Shown one piece after another: positions 51,903-61,353 of a stretch of DNA of 64,000 nt. Origin of the DNA: Hyphomicrobium sp. (lineage in GTDB: Bacteria > Pseudomonadota > Alphaproteobacteria > Rhizobiales > Hyphomicrobiaceae); NCBI GenBank assembly GCA_017512425.1, contig JAFWGI010000015.1, positions 1-64,000 of the forward strand, in the 5' to 3' direction. The translations under genes were made by a program, and so were the position numbers. The notes below the pieces were generated by a model. The model had not been told where the DNA came from. It did no database searches and saw nothing but the letters and a program-made list of their open reading frames with translations. Position 1 is the first letter of the stretch. The number at the start of each line of letters is the position of its first letter.

Positions 51903-52634
51903 ATGACGACCCGACCGCCGACGTCCTTCAAACTTGGGCGCGCCAGCATCACTGCTGGCGCGTTTTTTTGCGTGGTGACGGTGTTCGCGACGGCGGTCCA
52001 AGCCGACCGGCATGATGCAATCCGCATCGTCGAAAGCTTTGCAGGGCAGGCCAGTGTCGTCGATGGCGATACGATCGACATCGGCGGCCAACGCATCCGC
52101 CTTGAAGGCATCGATGCACCCGAAGTTGCGCAGGTGTGTCAGCGGGCCGATGGTCGCGACTGGCCCTGCGGCCGGGTCGCTCTGAAAGCCCTCAAGGTTT
52201 TGATCGGCAACAACGAGGTCGTCTGCGACAGCGATGGCAAAGACAAATACGGCCGCGTCCTCGCGATCTGCTTCGCTGATGGACGTGACCTCAACGCCAG
52301 CATGGTTACCGCAGGATTAGCGTGGGCGTTCGTTCGCTATTCGCAAACATATGCGGGCGAAGAAGCTAAAGCGCGTCAGGCGCTCGTTGGTGTTTGGGAG
52401 GGTATTGCGCAGGCGCCTTGGGACTTCCGTCAGAGCGGCTGGAAGGCAGCCGAAACGACCGCCCCCAAGGGATGCGCAATCAAAGGCAATGTTTCTTCCA
52501 AGGGGCACATTTATCATATGCCTTGGAGCCCGTGGTATGACCGCGTGACCATCGAAGCGCGGCGCGGAGAACACTGGTTCTGCTCCGAAAACGAAGCGAA
52601 AGCAGCAGGATGGCGTCCGGCCATCGCGTTTTAG
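51903..52634 (+). CDS. Secreted thermonuclease (SNase-like) family protein
   Basis: A 243-residue exported protein with an N-terminal hydrophobic signal (about 15-35). The nuclease fold at about 45-165 has VVDGDTIDIGGQRIRLEGID followed by APE, and DKYGRVLAICF, matching the Asp, Arg and Glu active-site positions of staphylococcal nuclease. The C-terminal ~65 residues (CAIKGNVSSKGHIYHMPWSP, HWFCSENEAKAAGWRP) form the small cysteine domain seen on ExoI-like nucleases. It degrades nucleic acid in the periplasm or outside the cell, or has a structural role. Confidence 0.88.
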   Translation: MTTRPPTSFKLGRASITAGAFFCVVTVFATAVQADRHDAIRIVESFAGQASVVDGDTIDIGGQRIRLEGIDAPEVAQVCQRADGRDWPCGRVALKALKVLIGNNEVVCDSDGKDKYGRVLAICFADGRDLNASMVTAGLAWAFVRYSQTYAGEEAKARQALVGVWEGIAQAPWDFRQSGWKAAETTAPKGCAIKGNVSSKGHIYHMPWSPWYDRVTIEARRGEHWFCSENEAKAAGWRPAIAF

Positions 52635-52766
52635 ACGCGCTATAATAGTGAACATTGACCACTTTCGCGGATTCGGGATATTTTCTCGACCGAAATTGCG
52701 CCAGATCGGCGGTATGCGTTCACCGTTCGATGGGCGCGGCCAAGTTCAGAAAACCCCGGAGACGCC

Positions 52767-53582
52767 ATGCGCCGTCCTCTCGATTTCAGCCTCATCACGG
52801 CTCTCGCTTTGATGGCATCGAGCGCGTTTGCGCTTCCGGCATCGGCGAGCGACGCTTGGACCGAAATTCGCGGCAGCGTCTACGGCGACAAACCGATTGA
52901 AGATGGCCGCGGCATCATCACATTGACCGCGCCGAACCGCCCGGACGACATGCGCGTCGTGCCGATCGGTATTGCAGCGCGCGTCAATGACGGCCGCTCG
53001 ATCAAAGCCGTCAGCTACATCATCGACGAGAATCCGACGCCGGTCGTCGCCGTGTTCCATTTGGGCCCCGGCCGCGATCAGGTTGCGCTCAACGTCAACT
53101 TTCGCGTCGATCGTCAGTCGGACGTCCGAGCCGTGGTCGAGACCGATGACGGCAAACTTTATATGGTTTCGCAGCTGATCAAATTCGCCGGCGGACAATC
53201 GTCATGTTCCGCGCCGCCGACCGGAGATCCGGCCGAGATCGCTGCCAATATGGGCAAGATGAATGTCACCGAGGTCAAGTCGCCGGGTGCTGTCTCATCG
53301 GCGCTGCTGCATGCCAAAGTCGAGCTCAATCATCCCAACCACACCGGCCTGGTGATGGATCAGATCACGCTTCTCTATACGCCGATGAAGATGATCAGTG
53401 AGGTCAGCGTGCGTCAGGGTGGCGAGGTGCTCTTCACCGCCGAAGGGTCGATTGGCCTGTCGCAAAACCCGGTCATCGATTTCGATTTCAAGCGCGGCGG
53501 TTCGGACCACATCGATGTCACGATGAAGGATACCGACGGCGGCACATGGACGAAATCTTTCCCCGTCGGACCGCAGAGCTGA
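52767..53582 (+). CDS. Quinoprotein dehydrogenase-associated SoxYZ-like carrier
   Basis: A 271-residue exported protein (signal peptide, cleavage near ASA-SD). Residues about 30-150 are SoxY-like, ending in FAGGQSSCSAPP, where C147 corresponds to the swinging-arm cysteine; residues about 165-271 are SoxZ-like. Fused SoxYZ-like carriers are found in methylotrophs beside PQQ dehydrogenases; their cargo is unknown. No such dehydrogenase is in the window. It is about 13 kb from the soxCD genes, so a direct functional link is possible but unproven. Confidence 0.85.
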   Translation: MRRPLDFSLITALALMASSAFALPASASDAWTEIRGSVYGDKPIEDGRGIITLTAPNRPDDMRVVPIGIAARVNDGRSIKAVSYIIDENPTPVVAVFHLGPGRDQVALNVNFRVDRQSDVRAVVETDDGKLYMVSQLIKFAGGQSSCSAPPTGDPAEIAANMGKMNVTEVKSPGAVSSALLHAKVELNHPNHTGLVMDQITLLYTPMKMISEVSVRQGGEVLFTAEGSIGLSQNPVIDFDFKRGGSDHIDVTMKDTDGGTWTKSFPVGPQS

Positions 53583-53604
53583 ACGGGCGACCCGATTTGC
53601 CGAT

Positions 53605-53641
53605 AAAAAAAGCGCGCTTGCCCCGGCAAACGCGCTTTTTT
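53605..53641. terminator. Bidirectional terminator
   Basis: AGCGCGCTTGCC (53611-53622) pairs with GGCAAACGCGCT (53625-53636) with one mismatch, flanked by an A run on the left and a T run on the right. It serves both convergent genes. Confidence 0.85.
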
Positions 53642-53664
53642 CTTATCTGTGAGTACGCACGACC

Positions 53665-55515
53665 TCAGTTATATCCACGCCATCTGCGATTGCGCGGCGG
53701 CTCGTCATACCTGTCGTCGCGACCGTCATAGCCACGGCGATCATCGTAGTCGGGCCGCGGCGGCGCCTGACTGATGTCGCGGTTCAGCAGCGGCGTGATG
53801 CGACGCGCTGCAACGCGGCGGTTGGCGCGCTCCGGACCATCAGTCGGGATCTTCAAATACTGTTCGCCGTAGCCCTGTGTCGTCAGGTTTTCGAACGGTA
53901 CATCGAACTCTTCCGTCAGTACCACCGATACCGCTTCCGCACGGCGATCAGAGAGCGTGAGGTTGTCGACCTCAGAACCGACCGCGTCGGTATAGCCTTC
54001 GATCAAAAAGACTTCGTTCGGGTTGCGGTTGATGACGCGCCGCATGGCACGCGCGATGCGCTCCAGCTTGCGGTACTGACTTGGATCGATGTCCCACGAT
54101 CCCGTCTCGAACGTGATGTCGTCGAGATCGACGCGGCGCATGCGCTCGCGCAGATACGGCGTTGCGCGTACCTGATCGAGCGTGTAGCTGCGATCGATGT
54201 CGTCGACCGGCGGCGCGTTCAGCGCTTCATAAACGTCGTCCTCGCTGGCCCGCTCGTAGTCGACGATGTACTTGTCACGCGGGACGCGAACGCGCGGCGG
54301 CGGCACATCAACGACCGAATTCAGAATGGCAGCACCGGCAATGATACCGGCACCAACGCCGACACCGATCGCAAGGTTGCGCCCAAACTTATCTTTACCG
54401 CGGCGGCGATTGTCGATGATGACGGTTTCGCGGCCATCGCGATCGCGGCGATAACGGCGCAGCAGTTGGCCGCTGCGGTCGGTTTCGGTGATCACCTGTG
54501 AGTTGTCACGGCGTTGAACGACCGTCTTGTCACGACCGCGCGCATCGCGCGTCACGACGGCATTCGGTGACAGCCTGCGCAACTGCGCGGCCTCATCCTT
54601 CTGAATGACCATCCGGTCGCCTTGCTTGACGATCTGGCGCTTGTCTTCTTCGACGATGACGAGGCGCTTGCCGCCGTCTTCGCGGCGTTCGACACGCCCG
54701 TGCTTTGCATCATTGAGGTCTTTGACTTCCGGCTTCGGCGGCAACGTAGAAATCGGCCGAGGCTTGCGCCGATCCCGAAATTCGGCGTTGAACGGCGCAT
54801 TGCCACCGCGCTGCGCGTTGTCGTCGGGGCGTTCGCGCGATCCGGCATTACGCTTCAGCGCATCGACCGGGACGGTCGATGGTGGATTTTTCTTGATTGC
54901 GGGGTTCGGCGGCGGCTCGGCGGTCTTTACCGGGGGCAAATCGTCAGCCGGTGGCTTGCCGGTCGTTTCTCTAGAATCACGTTTGTTAAAGTCACGTTTG
55001 AATTCCGGCTGCGTATCCGGCCTGACGACCGGTTTAGCAACCGGTTTGTCGTCTGGCTTGATCGCAGGATTGACGACTGATTTCGGCGGCGGATTGTTTT
55101 CCGTTGGCGCGTCGCCCTTTTCTGCGGCGCTCGGCGCGTTGATCATCTTCGGCTGACGCGGCTTGCCGCTATCCGGCTTATTGAATGTTTTCGTCGGACC
55201 GTCGGCGTTGTAACCGTTTCCGCGCGCGTCGCTGCCGCGGTCGCGCCGTCCTTCGTTACGCTGATCGCCGCGCTGGTTGTTCTCTCCGCGATCCTGACGA
55301 TTGCCGTCACGGCGCCGGCCTTCGCCTTTTTTGTTACCGTCGGCGTTTTGGTTTTCAGCGTCTGGATTTTGTCCATCGCCGCCGTCAGCCTTCTGTGCAA
55401 GGCGGATCATATCGCGTGGTTCGGCGCGCACGCTTTGAGACGCAGCGCACAAGGCCGTGACTGAAAACGCCGTTACAGCGATCATGGACGTCGTGCGGAA
55501 GAGTTTTGAAGTCAT
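53665..55515 (-). CDS. OmpA-domain protein with a long charged region
   Basis: A 616-residue exported protein. ATG at 55515 has GAGGA upstream and starts the signal peptide; a 34-residue upstream extension is rejected. After the signal comes ~370 residues of Asn/Asp/Arg/Pro-rich, probably disordered sequence, a YMFQ-less KTVVQRRDNSQVITETDRSG region, one hydrophobic segment (LAIGVGVGAGIIAGAAILNS), then the OmpA C-terminal peptidoglycan-binding domain (FLIEGYTDAVGSEVDNLTLS, DRRAEAVSVVL). It probably links envelope layers. The disordered section is similar to that of many alphaproteobacterial OmpA-family proteins. Confidence 0.88.
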   Translation of the reverse strand: MTSKLFRTTSMIAVTAFSVTALCAASQSVRAEPRDMIRLAQKADGGDGQNPDAENQNADGNKKGEGRRRDGNRQDRGENNQRGDQRNEGRRDRGSDARGNGYNADGPTKTFNKPDSGKPRQPKMINAPSAAEKGDAPTENNPPPKSVVNPAIKPDDKPVAKPVVRPDTQPEFKRDFNKRDSRETTGKPPADDLPPVKTAEPPPNPAIKKNPPSTVPVDALKRNAGSRERPDDNAQRGGNAPFNAEFRDRRKPRPISTLPPKPEVKDLNDAKHGRVERREDGGKRLVIVEEDKRQIVKQGDRMVIQKDEAAQLRRLSPNAVVTRDARGRDKTVVQRRDNSQVITETDRSGQLLRRYRRDRDGRETVIIDNRRRGKDKFGRNLAIGVGVGAGIIAGAAILNSVVDVPPPRVRVPRDKYIVDYERASEDDVYEALNAPPVDDIDRSYTLDQVRATPYLRERMRRVDLDDITFETGSWDIDPSQYRKLERIARAMRRVINRNPNEVFLIEGYTDAVGSEVDNLTLSDRRAEAVSVVLTEEFDVPFENLTTQGYGEQYLKIPTDGPERANRRVAARRITPLLNRDISQAPPRPDYDDRRGYDGRDDRYDEPPRNRRWRGYN

Positions 55516-56019
55516 ATGTGTCCTCGATGTCGGTCGGCGGATGCGGGCCAGTTCGGTGCGCGGCGCTGCCGGGCGCGTAACTGCCCATGATTTCATGGAA
55601 TCCGCTCTTACCGGCAATACTGCGGCCGGAGGCTGTCCATTTGTTCAGATTGGGGCAAATCTGAGTTTATTTTGGCCATATGATCCATCCGGAATCGCGA
55701 TCGTCGGCGGCCAGGAAACCAGCAGTGCGGTTGTCGACATACCGGAAGCACGCCAGGCCGATAGCCGAGGTCCGCAGGGCTAACCTGGCGCGGTACGCGG
55801 CCGCCCCAGTGACTGGGCAATGTTCAGCACCGGCCGGCGCTGGGTAATTTTCCTTAGCGACACGCGTTTTTCGTGTGGATTTTGCCACTGCTGCACCCCT
55901 CGCGGTGCATGGCCGCGAAATTTGTATCGACGGCCCCAGCCGAATCACTGCTCGCTACCTGCATTCTTTTGCCGTCTTTTTTGTCAGGGCGTAGCGGCTA
56001 TCCGACTTGGGGGATACTC
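55516..56019. other. Divergent intergenic region between two outer-membrane protein genes
   Basis: About 500 bases with no convincing gene. Open frames on both strands lack binding sites and known features. A small inverted repeat around the GCCCCAGTGACTGGGC stretch (near 55803) is visible. Both promoters probably lie here. Confidence 0.4.
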
Positions 56020-56793
56020 ATGCGTATTTTGACGAAATCAATCGCGCTTCTTCTGGCAGTGTTCGGCGGCGCTTCGGCGGCGTTGGCTGACGGCGGAAGC
56101 CTCAAGGATGGCCCGGCACCGGTTGCTGCGGCACGGACTTGTGATAGCGGACCGTTCGCCGGCTTCTACATCGGCGGTGCTGCTGGATATGCCAGCCACG
56201 ACACGACAAATACCGACGTTCTTGGCGGCACGGGTAGCGTGAGCTACGACGACGCCGGAATCGCTGCCAGCTTGTACTCCGGCTACAACGTACAGTGCGG
56301 CCGGTTGGTTGTTGGATATGAGTCCGATTGGAACTGGATGGACTCGGACAACAGCTACACGGAATCTGACATTGGTTGCGGCGGTCCCTGCTACACGGTC
56401 AAGAGCGATCTCAAGTGGTTCAGCACGGCGCGCCTGCGCGTCGGCCTCGTCCACAGCGGCAACATTCTGTTCTATGCGACAGGCGGTATCGCATACGCAG
56501 ACGTCGATACCACTCTGAACTTCCCACCACTCGAATTTAGAGCCTCGGACAGCGATTGGAAGTTTGGTTGGACGGCAGGTGCCGGTGTGGAATTCATTCG
56601 TCACGGTCAATGGTCGATGCGCGCTGAAGCTCTGTACATGGATTTGGGCGACAAGACCTATGGCTACTCCGATGCCGACTGCATTAAGTGTACCGCCCGT
56701 CAGAAATGGAATGACGATCTTTGGATCGCTCGTATCGGCCTGACGTATCGCCTCGGCGCACGTGAGGAAGTCGCTGCCGCGCCGCTCAAGTAA
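56020..56793 (+). CDS. Outer-membrane beta-barrel protein, Omp25/RopB-like
   Basis: A 257-residue protein with a signal peptide (cleavage near ALA-DG), then an eight-stranded barrel pattern typical of the OmpA-like beta-barrel group: FAGFYIGGAAGYASHDT, YNVQCGRLVVGYESDWNW, ARLRVGLVHSGNILFYATGG, and ending IARIGLTYRLG. It has cysteine pairs (CGGPC, CIKC), unusual for the family. ATG at 56020 is chosen because GGGGGA precedes it; longer frames are rejected. It ends at a strong terminator. Confidence 0.85.
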   Translation: MRILTKSIALLLAVFGGASAALADGGSLKDGPAPVAAARTCDSGPFAGFYIGGAAGYASHDTTNTDVLGGTGSVSYDDAGIAASLYSGYNVQCGRLVVGYESDWNWMDSDNSYTESDIGCGGPCYTVKSDLKWFSTARLRVGLVHSGNILFYATGGIAYADVDTTLNFPPLEFRASDSDWKFGWTAGAGVEFIRHGQWSMRAEALYMDLGDKTYGYSDADCIKCTARQKWNDDLWIARIGLTYRLGAREEVAAAPLK

Positions 56794-56822
56794 AAGACGG
56801 CACGTCGCTAGAGATAGATTTG

Positions 56823-56856
56823 AAAAGGGAGCCCAACGGCTCCCTTTTTGTTTTTT
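56823..56856 (+). terminator. Intrinsic terminator after the OMP gene
   Basis: AAAAGGGAGCC (56823-56833) pairs with GGCTCCCTTTT (56838-56848) around CAAC, followed by TG and TTTTTT. Confidence 0.9.
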
Positions 56857-57031
56857 GGGGGCCTGCGACCGGTGTTAATCAAATCCGCCGGAAAAATTCC
56901 GGGACGTAATGGTCAGCGCGATAAGGTTACGCCTTTACCACCGTATCAATGTGAGCCTGACATATACGTTTTGGTGACGTACGCATGGGGAGGTAATACC
57001 ACCTCAGTTTTTTTTCCAGGAGTCGCGTCCT

Positions 57032-57187
57032 ATGAAGATTTTCACCTGCTACGTCCCGAAGAAACTCGTCAGTTCGCCGGCCGTGAAGAAGCTTGCGAAG
57101 TGCGTCGAGATCAAGGTCATCAAGTCGAAGGACTCCTACAAGCCGAAGTACGATTACTCCAAGCCTACGGACGTCGGCGCCGCTTAA
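57032..57187 (+). CDS. 51-residue Lys-rich small protein
   Basis: A short gene of ATG plus 50 codons, beginning MKIFTCYVPKKLVSSPAVKK and ending in KPTDVGAA. AGGAG lies at 57018-57022, and a strong terminator follows at 57219, so it has its own complete transcription unit. It has two Cys, about 20 percent Lys and strongly biased codons (AAG, GTC, TCG, GCC) like a highly expressed gene. It has no signal or membrane segment. Family not recognised; the charge suggests nucleic-acid or ribosome association. Confidence 0.65.
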   Translation: MKIFTCYVPKKLVSSPAVKKLAKCVEIKVIKSKDSYKPKYDYSKPTDVGAA

Positions 57188-57218
57188 GCGTCGGACCTCA
57201 CAGTTCTTCCGAAATTGC

Positions 57219-57254
57219 GGATCCGGTCCAGTAAAGCTGGCCGGATCCTTTTTC
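57219..57254 (+). terminator. Intrinsic terminator after the 51-residue gene
   Basis: GGATCCGG-T-CCAG (57219 on) pairs with CTGGCCGGATCC with a single bulged T, followed by TTTTT. Confidence 0.85.
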
Positions 57255-57340
57255 GTTAATGACGCCCGCGGCCGGTGTTGGTCCGCAATTTGCTACTTGC
57301 CAGCCGACGATTACCAAACGGGGCCGTGCGTGATGTCCGC

Positions 57341-59146
57341 ATGTCTCAAATCGAGGCGCCGCAGATGAAAGCTCCAGAAGTATCCAAGGGCGATACGCTG
57401 CTCGAAGCAGCGATGAAGGAATGCCGGCCGGTCTTCCGGTCCGTGGCGGTCTTCAGCATCGTCATCAATGCGCTGATGCTTGCGACGCCGATCTACATGA
57501 TCCAGGTGATGGATCGCGTCCTAAGATCGGGCAAAGTTGAGACGCTGATTTTGCTGACGCTGATCGCATCCGGCGCCCTGCTCGTGATGTGCATTCTTGA
57601 CACGCTGCGCTCGTCGATCGCCGTCAAGACGGCCAGTTGGATCAATGAGAAGCTCGGGCCGGCTTACCTCGAAGCGTGCTGCAAGGCGCAGATTGCCGGC
57701 GATGCGGCCGGGACGGAACGGCTGCGCGATCTGCAATACATTCGCAGTTTCGTATCGACACAGAGTATGGGCGCGTTGTTCGACGCGCCTTGGGTTCCGA
57801 TTTTCGTCGTCTTCATCTGGCTGTTGCATCCCTATCTCGGGATGATTGCGCTGGCATCCGCGCTTGTGCTGCTTGTCATCAGCTTCGTCACAGAAATGGT
57901 CACGCTGGAGCCGAACGAAACCGCCGAGCAGTCGCAGATTGAAATCATGCGGCTGGCCGATGCGACCGTTCGCAACGCCGAAGCCGTTGCGGCGATGGGT
58001 ATGATGCCGGCAATGGCGGATCGGTGGCGCGCGCTCAACGCCCGCGAGACAGGCGCGATCCACGCGGCGAGTTCGATGTCCGGGCGCCTTGTGACGTTGT
58101 CGAAATTTCTGCGCGCTTTCGTCCAGATCGCAATACTCGGCATGGGTGCCTGGCTCGTCGTCGAGAACCAGATCACGCCGGGCGCCATGATCGCCGCGGC
58201 CATTATGCTCGGTCGCGCGTTAGCGCCTGTCGAAATGGCGATCACGATGTGGTCAAGCTACATCGCCGCGCGCTTCGCATATCAGCGCTTGAACGAACAC
58301 ATCGCGAAGTATGTGCCGGACGGCGCGCGGACGCGACTACCTACGCCGAGCGGTCACGTCGACGTTCGCAAAGTCTCGTTTGCCATACCCGACACGCTCC
58401 AACCTATTTTGACCGACGTGACGTTCGAAATCATTCCCGGAGAAGTTTTGGCGATCGTCGGACCGTCGGGCGCCGGCAAGAGCACACTGTGCAGGCTTCT
58501 CGTCGGCCTGAATAAGCCAGCGAGCGGACGCATCGTTCTCGACGGTTCGGACTTGCACAACTGGGACCGCAACCAGCTCGGCCGTTCGGTCGGCTACCTG
58601 CCGCAGGACGTCGAGTTGTTTCCGGGGACCGTGCAGGAGAACATCGCGCGCATGGGTCCGTCGAGCGACGCTGAAGTCGTTGCCGCGGCGAAACTGGCGC
58701 GCGTGCATGATCTCGTACAGCACTTGCCTCAGGGGTATGAAACAGTCGTCGGCTTCGGCGGTGTTCGTCTGTCCGGCGGACAGAGGCAGCGCGTCGGACT
58801 GGCGCGCGCCGTCTTCGGTCAAGCGCGCGTCATCGTTCTCGACGAACCGAATGCCAATCTCGATCATGTCGGTGAGGCGGCGCTCGCTCAGGCGCTGCGC
58901 GATTTGAAGTCGCAAGGCATCGCAGTTGTTGTCGTCGGTCATCGCCCGTCCACGTTGGCGCAGGCGGACAAGCTGCTCGTTTTGCAAAATGGCCGCGTCG
59001 TGCATTTCGGAAGCCGGGAAGACGTCATGAAAGCGTGGACCGAAACCGCAGCCGGCGAAGGCGGTAGCGAGACCGTACCGATGTGGCGGCCATTGGCGGA
59101 CAAGCCGCAGAAATTGATCGAACACAACGCAGCGGGTGACGCATGA
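57341..59146 (+). CDS. Type I secretion ABC transporter (permease-ATPase), PrtD-like
   Basis: A 601-residue protein. The transmembrane domain (about 35-320) precedes the ATPase with Walker A GPSGAGKST (about 375-383), Q-loop LPQDVELF, signature LSGGQRQR, Walker B VIVLDEP and H-loop VVVVGHRP. There is no C39 peptidase domain, so its substrate would carry a C-terminal secretion signal. The start is uncertain between ATG at 57341 and 57365. Its stop overlaps the membrane fusion protein start (ATGA). An outer-membrane TolC partner and the secreted substrate are not in the window. Confidence 0.9.
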   Translation: MSQIEAPQMKAPEVSKGDTLLEAAMKECRPVFRSVAVFSIVINALMLATPIYMIQVMDRVLRSGKVETLILLTLIASGALLVMCILDTLRSSIAVKTASWINEKLGPAYLEACCKAQIAGDAAGTERLRDLQYIRSFVSTQSMGALFDAPWVPIFVVFIWLLHPYLGMIALASALVLLVISFVTEMVTLEPNETAEQSQIEIMRLADATVRNAEAVAAMGMMPAMADRWRALNARETGAIHAASSMSGRLVTLSKFLRAFVQIAILGMGAWLVVENQITPGAMIAAAIMLGRALAPVEMAITMWSSYIAARFAYQRLNEHIAKYVPDGARTRLPTPSGHVDVRKVSFAIPDTLQPILTDVTFEIIPGEVLAIVGPSGAGKSTLCRLLVGLNKPASGRIVLDGSDLHNWDRNQLGRSVGYLPQDVELFPGTVQENIARMGPSSDAEVVAAAKLARVHDLVQHLPQGYETVVGFGGVRLSGGQRQRVGLARAVFGQARVIVLDEPNANLDHVGEAALAQALRDLKSQGIAVVVVGHRPSTLAQADKLLVLQNGRVVHFGSREDVMKAWTETAAGEGGSETVPMWRPLADKPQKLIEHNAAGDA

Positions 59147-60510
59147 GCAGGGAATTGGCCGCCCGTTCCGAGGGCTATGTCGCGCACTACAGCGACCGCG
59201 GCGTTGTTGACGTTTCAATGCCGAAATCGCTCAAAGCGAGTGTGCGGTCGCCCGTGTTCTCAGGCTACCTGATGATATTGGTCTTTGTCGTTGGTTTTGG
59301 TCTCTGGGCTGGCCTCGCGCCGCTTGCCGGCGGCGCGATCGCGTCCGGTGTCATCAGCCCCAACAGCAGTCGCCGCGTCGTCCAGCATTTGGAAGGCGGC
59401 ATCATTCGCGATTTGAAGGTACGTGACGGTACGGAAGTCAAAGCCGGTGATCCGCTCGTGATCCTGGAACCGATCCAACCGCAGTCGGCGCATGATCAGC
59501 TGTTGACGGACGTCCGCGCTCTTGAAGCGCGCCGCGTGCGGTTGGAAGCCGAACGGACCGGCGCAAAGACGCTCGAGCTTCCGGCATCTTTGGCTGACAA
59601 TGGCGTGCCATCGCAAGCATTCGAGTCCCAGAGGGAAATTTTTGAGGCGCGCTCGAAAGCCCGGGCTGCACAGGTCAATGTCCAAAAGCAGCGTATCGCG
59701 CAGCTTCGCGCCGAGATCGAAGGTCAGGAAACACAAGTCCGCAACGTCGCTCAGCAAATTGCGCTCATGAACGAAGAGGTTGCCGGCAAAGAGCAGCTTC
59801 TGGCGCAGGGGTTGATCCCAAAGCCGGAAGCGTTGCGCACGCGGCGCGCGCAGAGCGAATTGGCGGCACGGCAGTCGGAGTTCGAAACGGCCATTGCCAA
59901 GGCGCGCCAGCAGATCGCCGAAACGGAACTCGTGATTGCGAGCGGGGACGCGACGCGGCTCGACGAAGTGGCCGGCGAACTCGACAAGGTCGTAACCGAG
60001 ATCGCCGATAAAACGAACCGCTTGCGTGCAAGCGAAGACGTGCTCAATCGCACGATCATCACCGCGCCGGTCGATGGCACGGTGATCAATATGCGGTTCA
60101 AGACCGTCGGCGGCGTTCTACAACGTGGCGAGTCAGTCCTGGAAATCGTTCCGAAAGACGACACGCTGATCGTTGAGGCGCGCGTCCAGCCGAATGACAT
60201 CCGCCTGATCCATCCCGGTCAGCTGGCGCAAGTTCACTTGTCAGCCTATTCGATGCGGATCTTGCCGCGGATAAAGGGCGTGGTGAAATTTACGTCCGCC
60301 GATCGCGTAACCGACGTGCAGGGCAATCAGTCGTACTTCATCGCAAAGGTTGAGATCGACCGTGCCGACCTTGCCAAGCACGCGCCCGGCGTCGAGCTTC
60401 TGCCTGGCATGGGCGCGGAAGTCATCTTTGTCAGCGAGGAACGGACGCTTTTGCAATTCCTGCTCAGCCCGCTGACAGATATCATGCGGCGCGGCATGAA
60501 CGAAACGTAG
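59143..60510 (+). CDS. HlyD-family membrane fusion protein of type I secretion
   Basis: A 455-residue periplasmic adaptor. One transmembrane anchor at about 40-64, a lipoyl half-motif VVQHLEGGIIRDLKVRDGTE at about 79-98, a long coiled-coil hairpin (about 130-300), the second lipoyl half with APVDGTVINMRFKTVGGVL, and a beta-barrel (PNDIRLIHPGQLAQVHLSAY). It bridges the ABC transporter to an outer-membrane channel. Translationally coupled to the ABC gene. Confidence 0.92.
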   Translation: MSRELAARSEGYVAHYSDRGVVDVSMPKSLKASVRSPVFSGYLMILVFVVGFGLWAGLAPLAGGAIASGVISPNSSRRVVQHLEGGIIRDLKVRDGTEVKAGDPLVILEPIQPQSAHDQLLTDVRALEARRVRLEAERTGAKTLELPASLADNGVPSQAFESQREIFEARSKARAAQVNVQKQRIAQLRAEIEGQETQVRNVAQQIALMNEEVAGKEQLLAQGLIPKPEALRTRRAQSELAARQSEFETAIAKARQQIAETELVIASGDATRLDEVAGELDKVVTEIADKTNRLRASEDVLNRTIITAPVDGTVINMRFKTVGGVLQRGESVLEIVPKDDTLIVEARVQPNDIRLIHPGQLAQVHLSAYSMRILPRIKGVVKFTSADRVTDVQGNQSYFIAKVEIDRADLAKHAPGVELLPGMGAEVIFVSEERTLLQFLLSPLTDIMRRGMNET

Positions 60511-60581
60511 CGGCCGACGTGCCGCTTCGAAATCGCCCGGGCGGCACGGCTTGCTCGAACCGATCAGCGCAGCGCCGGCGG

Positions 60582-61256
60582 CTAGGGGGCACGCAGCGTC
60601 ACGATCACGCTGCCGACTTTGCGTCCTGATTCGACGCGCGCGTGAGCCTGCGAAATCCTGTCGAAGACAAAGCGGCTGTCGATGACGGGTTTGTAAGCCC
60701 CGGTCTCGCAAAGTCTCTTAAGCTCGACGATATCCTCGGCCCGCTCCGGCGCAGGACCGCCGGCAACCTTCAATCCGCTCGTCATGGATTGAAACGGCGC
60801 CTTGAGCAGGTGGCCAAGCCCGCCGCCCGCCAGCAACAACCGGCCATTCTTGTTAAGTGCGTTTCGGCTGCGCTCGAAGGACACGTTGCCGACCGTGTCG
60901 AAGATGATGTCCCAACGCGCGCCCCTTGTCGCAAAGTCCGCCGCCTTATAGTCGATGACCGCATCGGCGCCGAGCGCGCGGACGGTACCTGCATTGGCTG
61001 ATGAGCAAACGCCGGTGACATGCGCTCCGAAATGCCGGGCCAACTGCACCGCCGCCGACCCGACCGCGCCGGACGCACCGTTGATGAGAACGCGTTCACC
61101 CGTCTGCACCTTGCCGACGTCGCGCAGAAAATGTAGCGCCGTTGTGCCGCCAAACGAGATTGCGGCGGCCTCCTCGAACGTGACAACGGCCGGTATCAAG
61201 GCCAGTACTCCGTGCTCGGAAATCGCCTGGATTGGGAAGAAGACGCGCCCTCGATC
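60582..61256 (-). pseudogene. 5'-truncated zinc-type (MDR) dehydrogenase/quinone reductase
   Basis: About 225 residues matching the second two-thirds of NADPH:quinone reductase-like MDR proteins: FEEAAAISFGGTTALHFLRD, the nucleotide-binding NGASGAVGSAAVQLARHFGA, then DYKAADF and the end VESGRKVGSVIVTL. The first ~100 residues (GroES-like substrate domain) are missing. In-frame similarity (ISEHGVLALIPA) continues upstream of the first start (TTG at 61199) as far as an in-frame stop at 61257-61259, so this is a decayed gene and not a short functional one. The coding region is otherwise open. Confidence 0.75.
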
Positions 61257-61353
61257 TCACGGCGCGAAAGCATGGGTATGAGACCGATTTGTGCACTGTC
61301 AATTTCAGCTTTTTCCCAAATTGCGGCGAGCATCATTCCGACGAAGCTATTCA

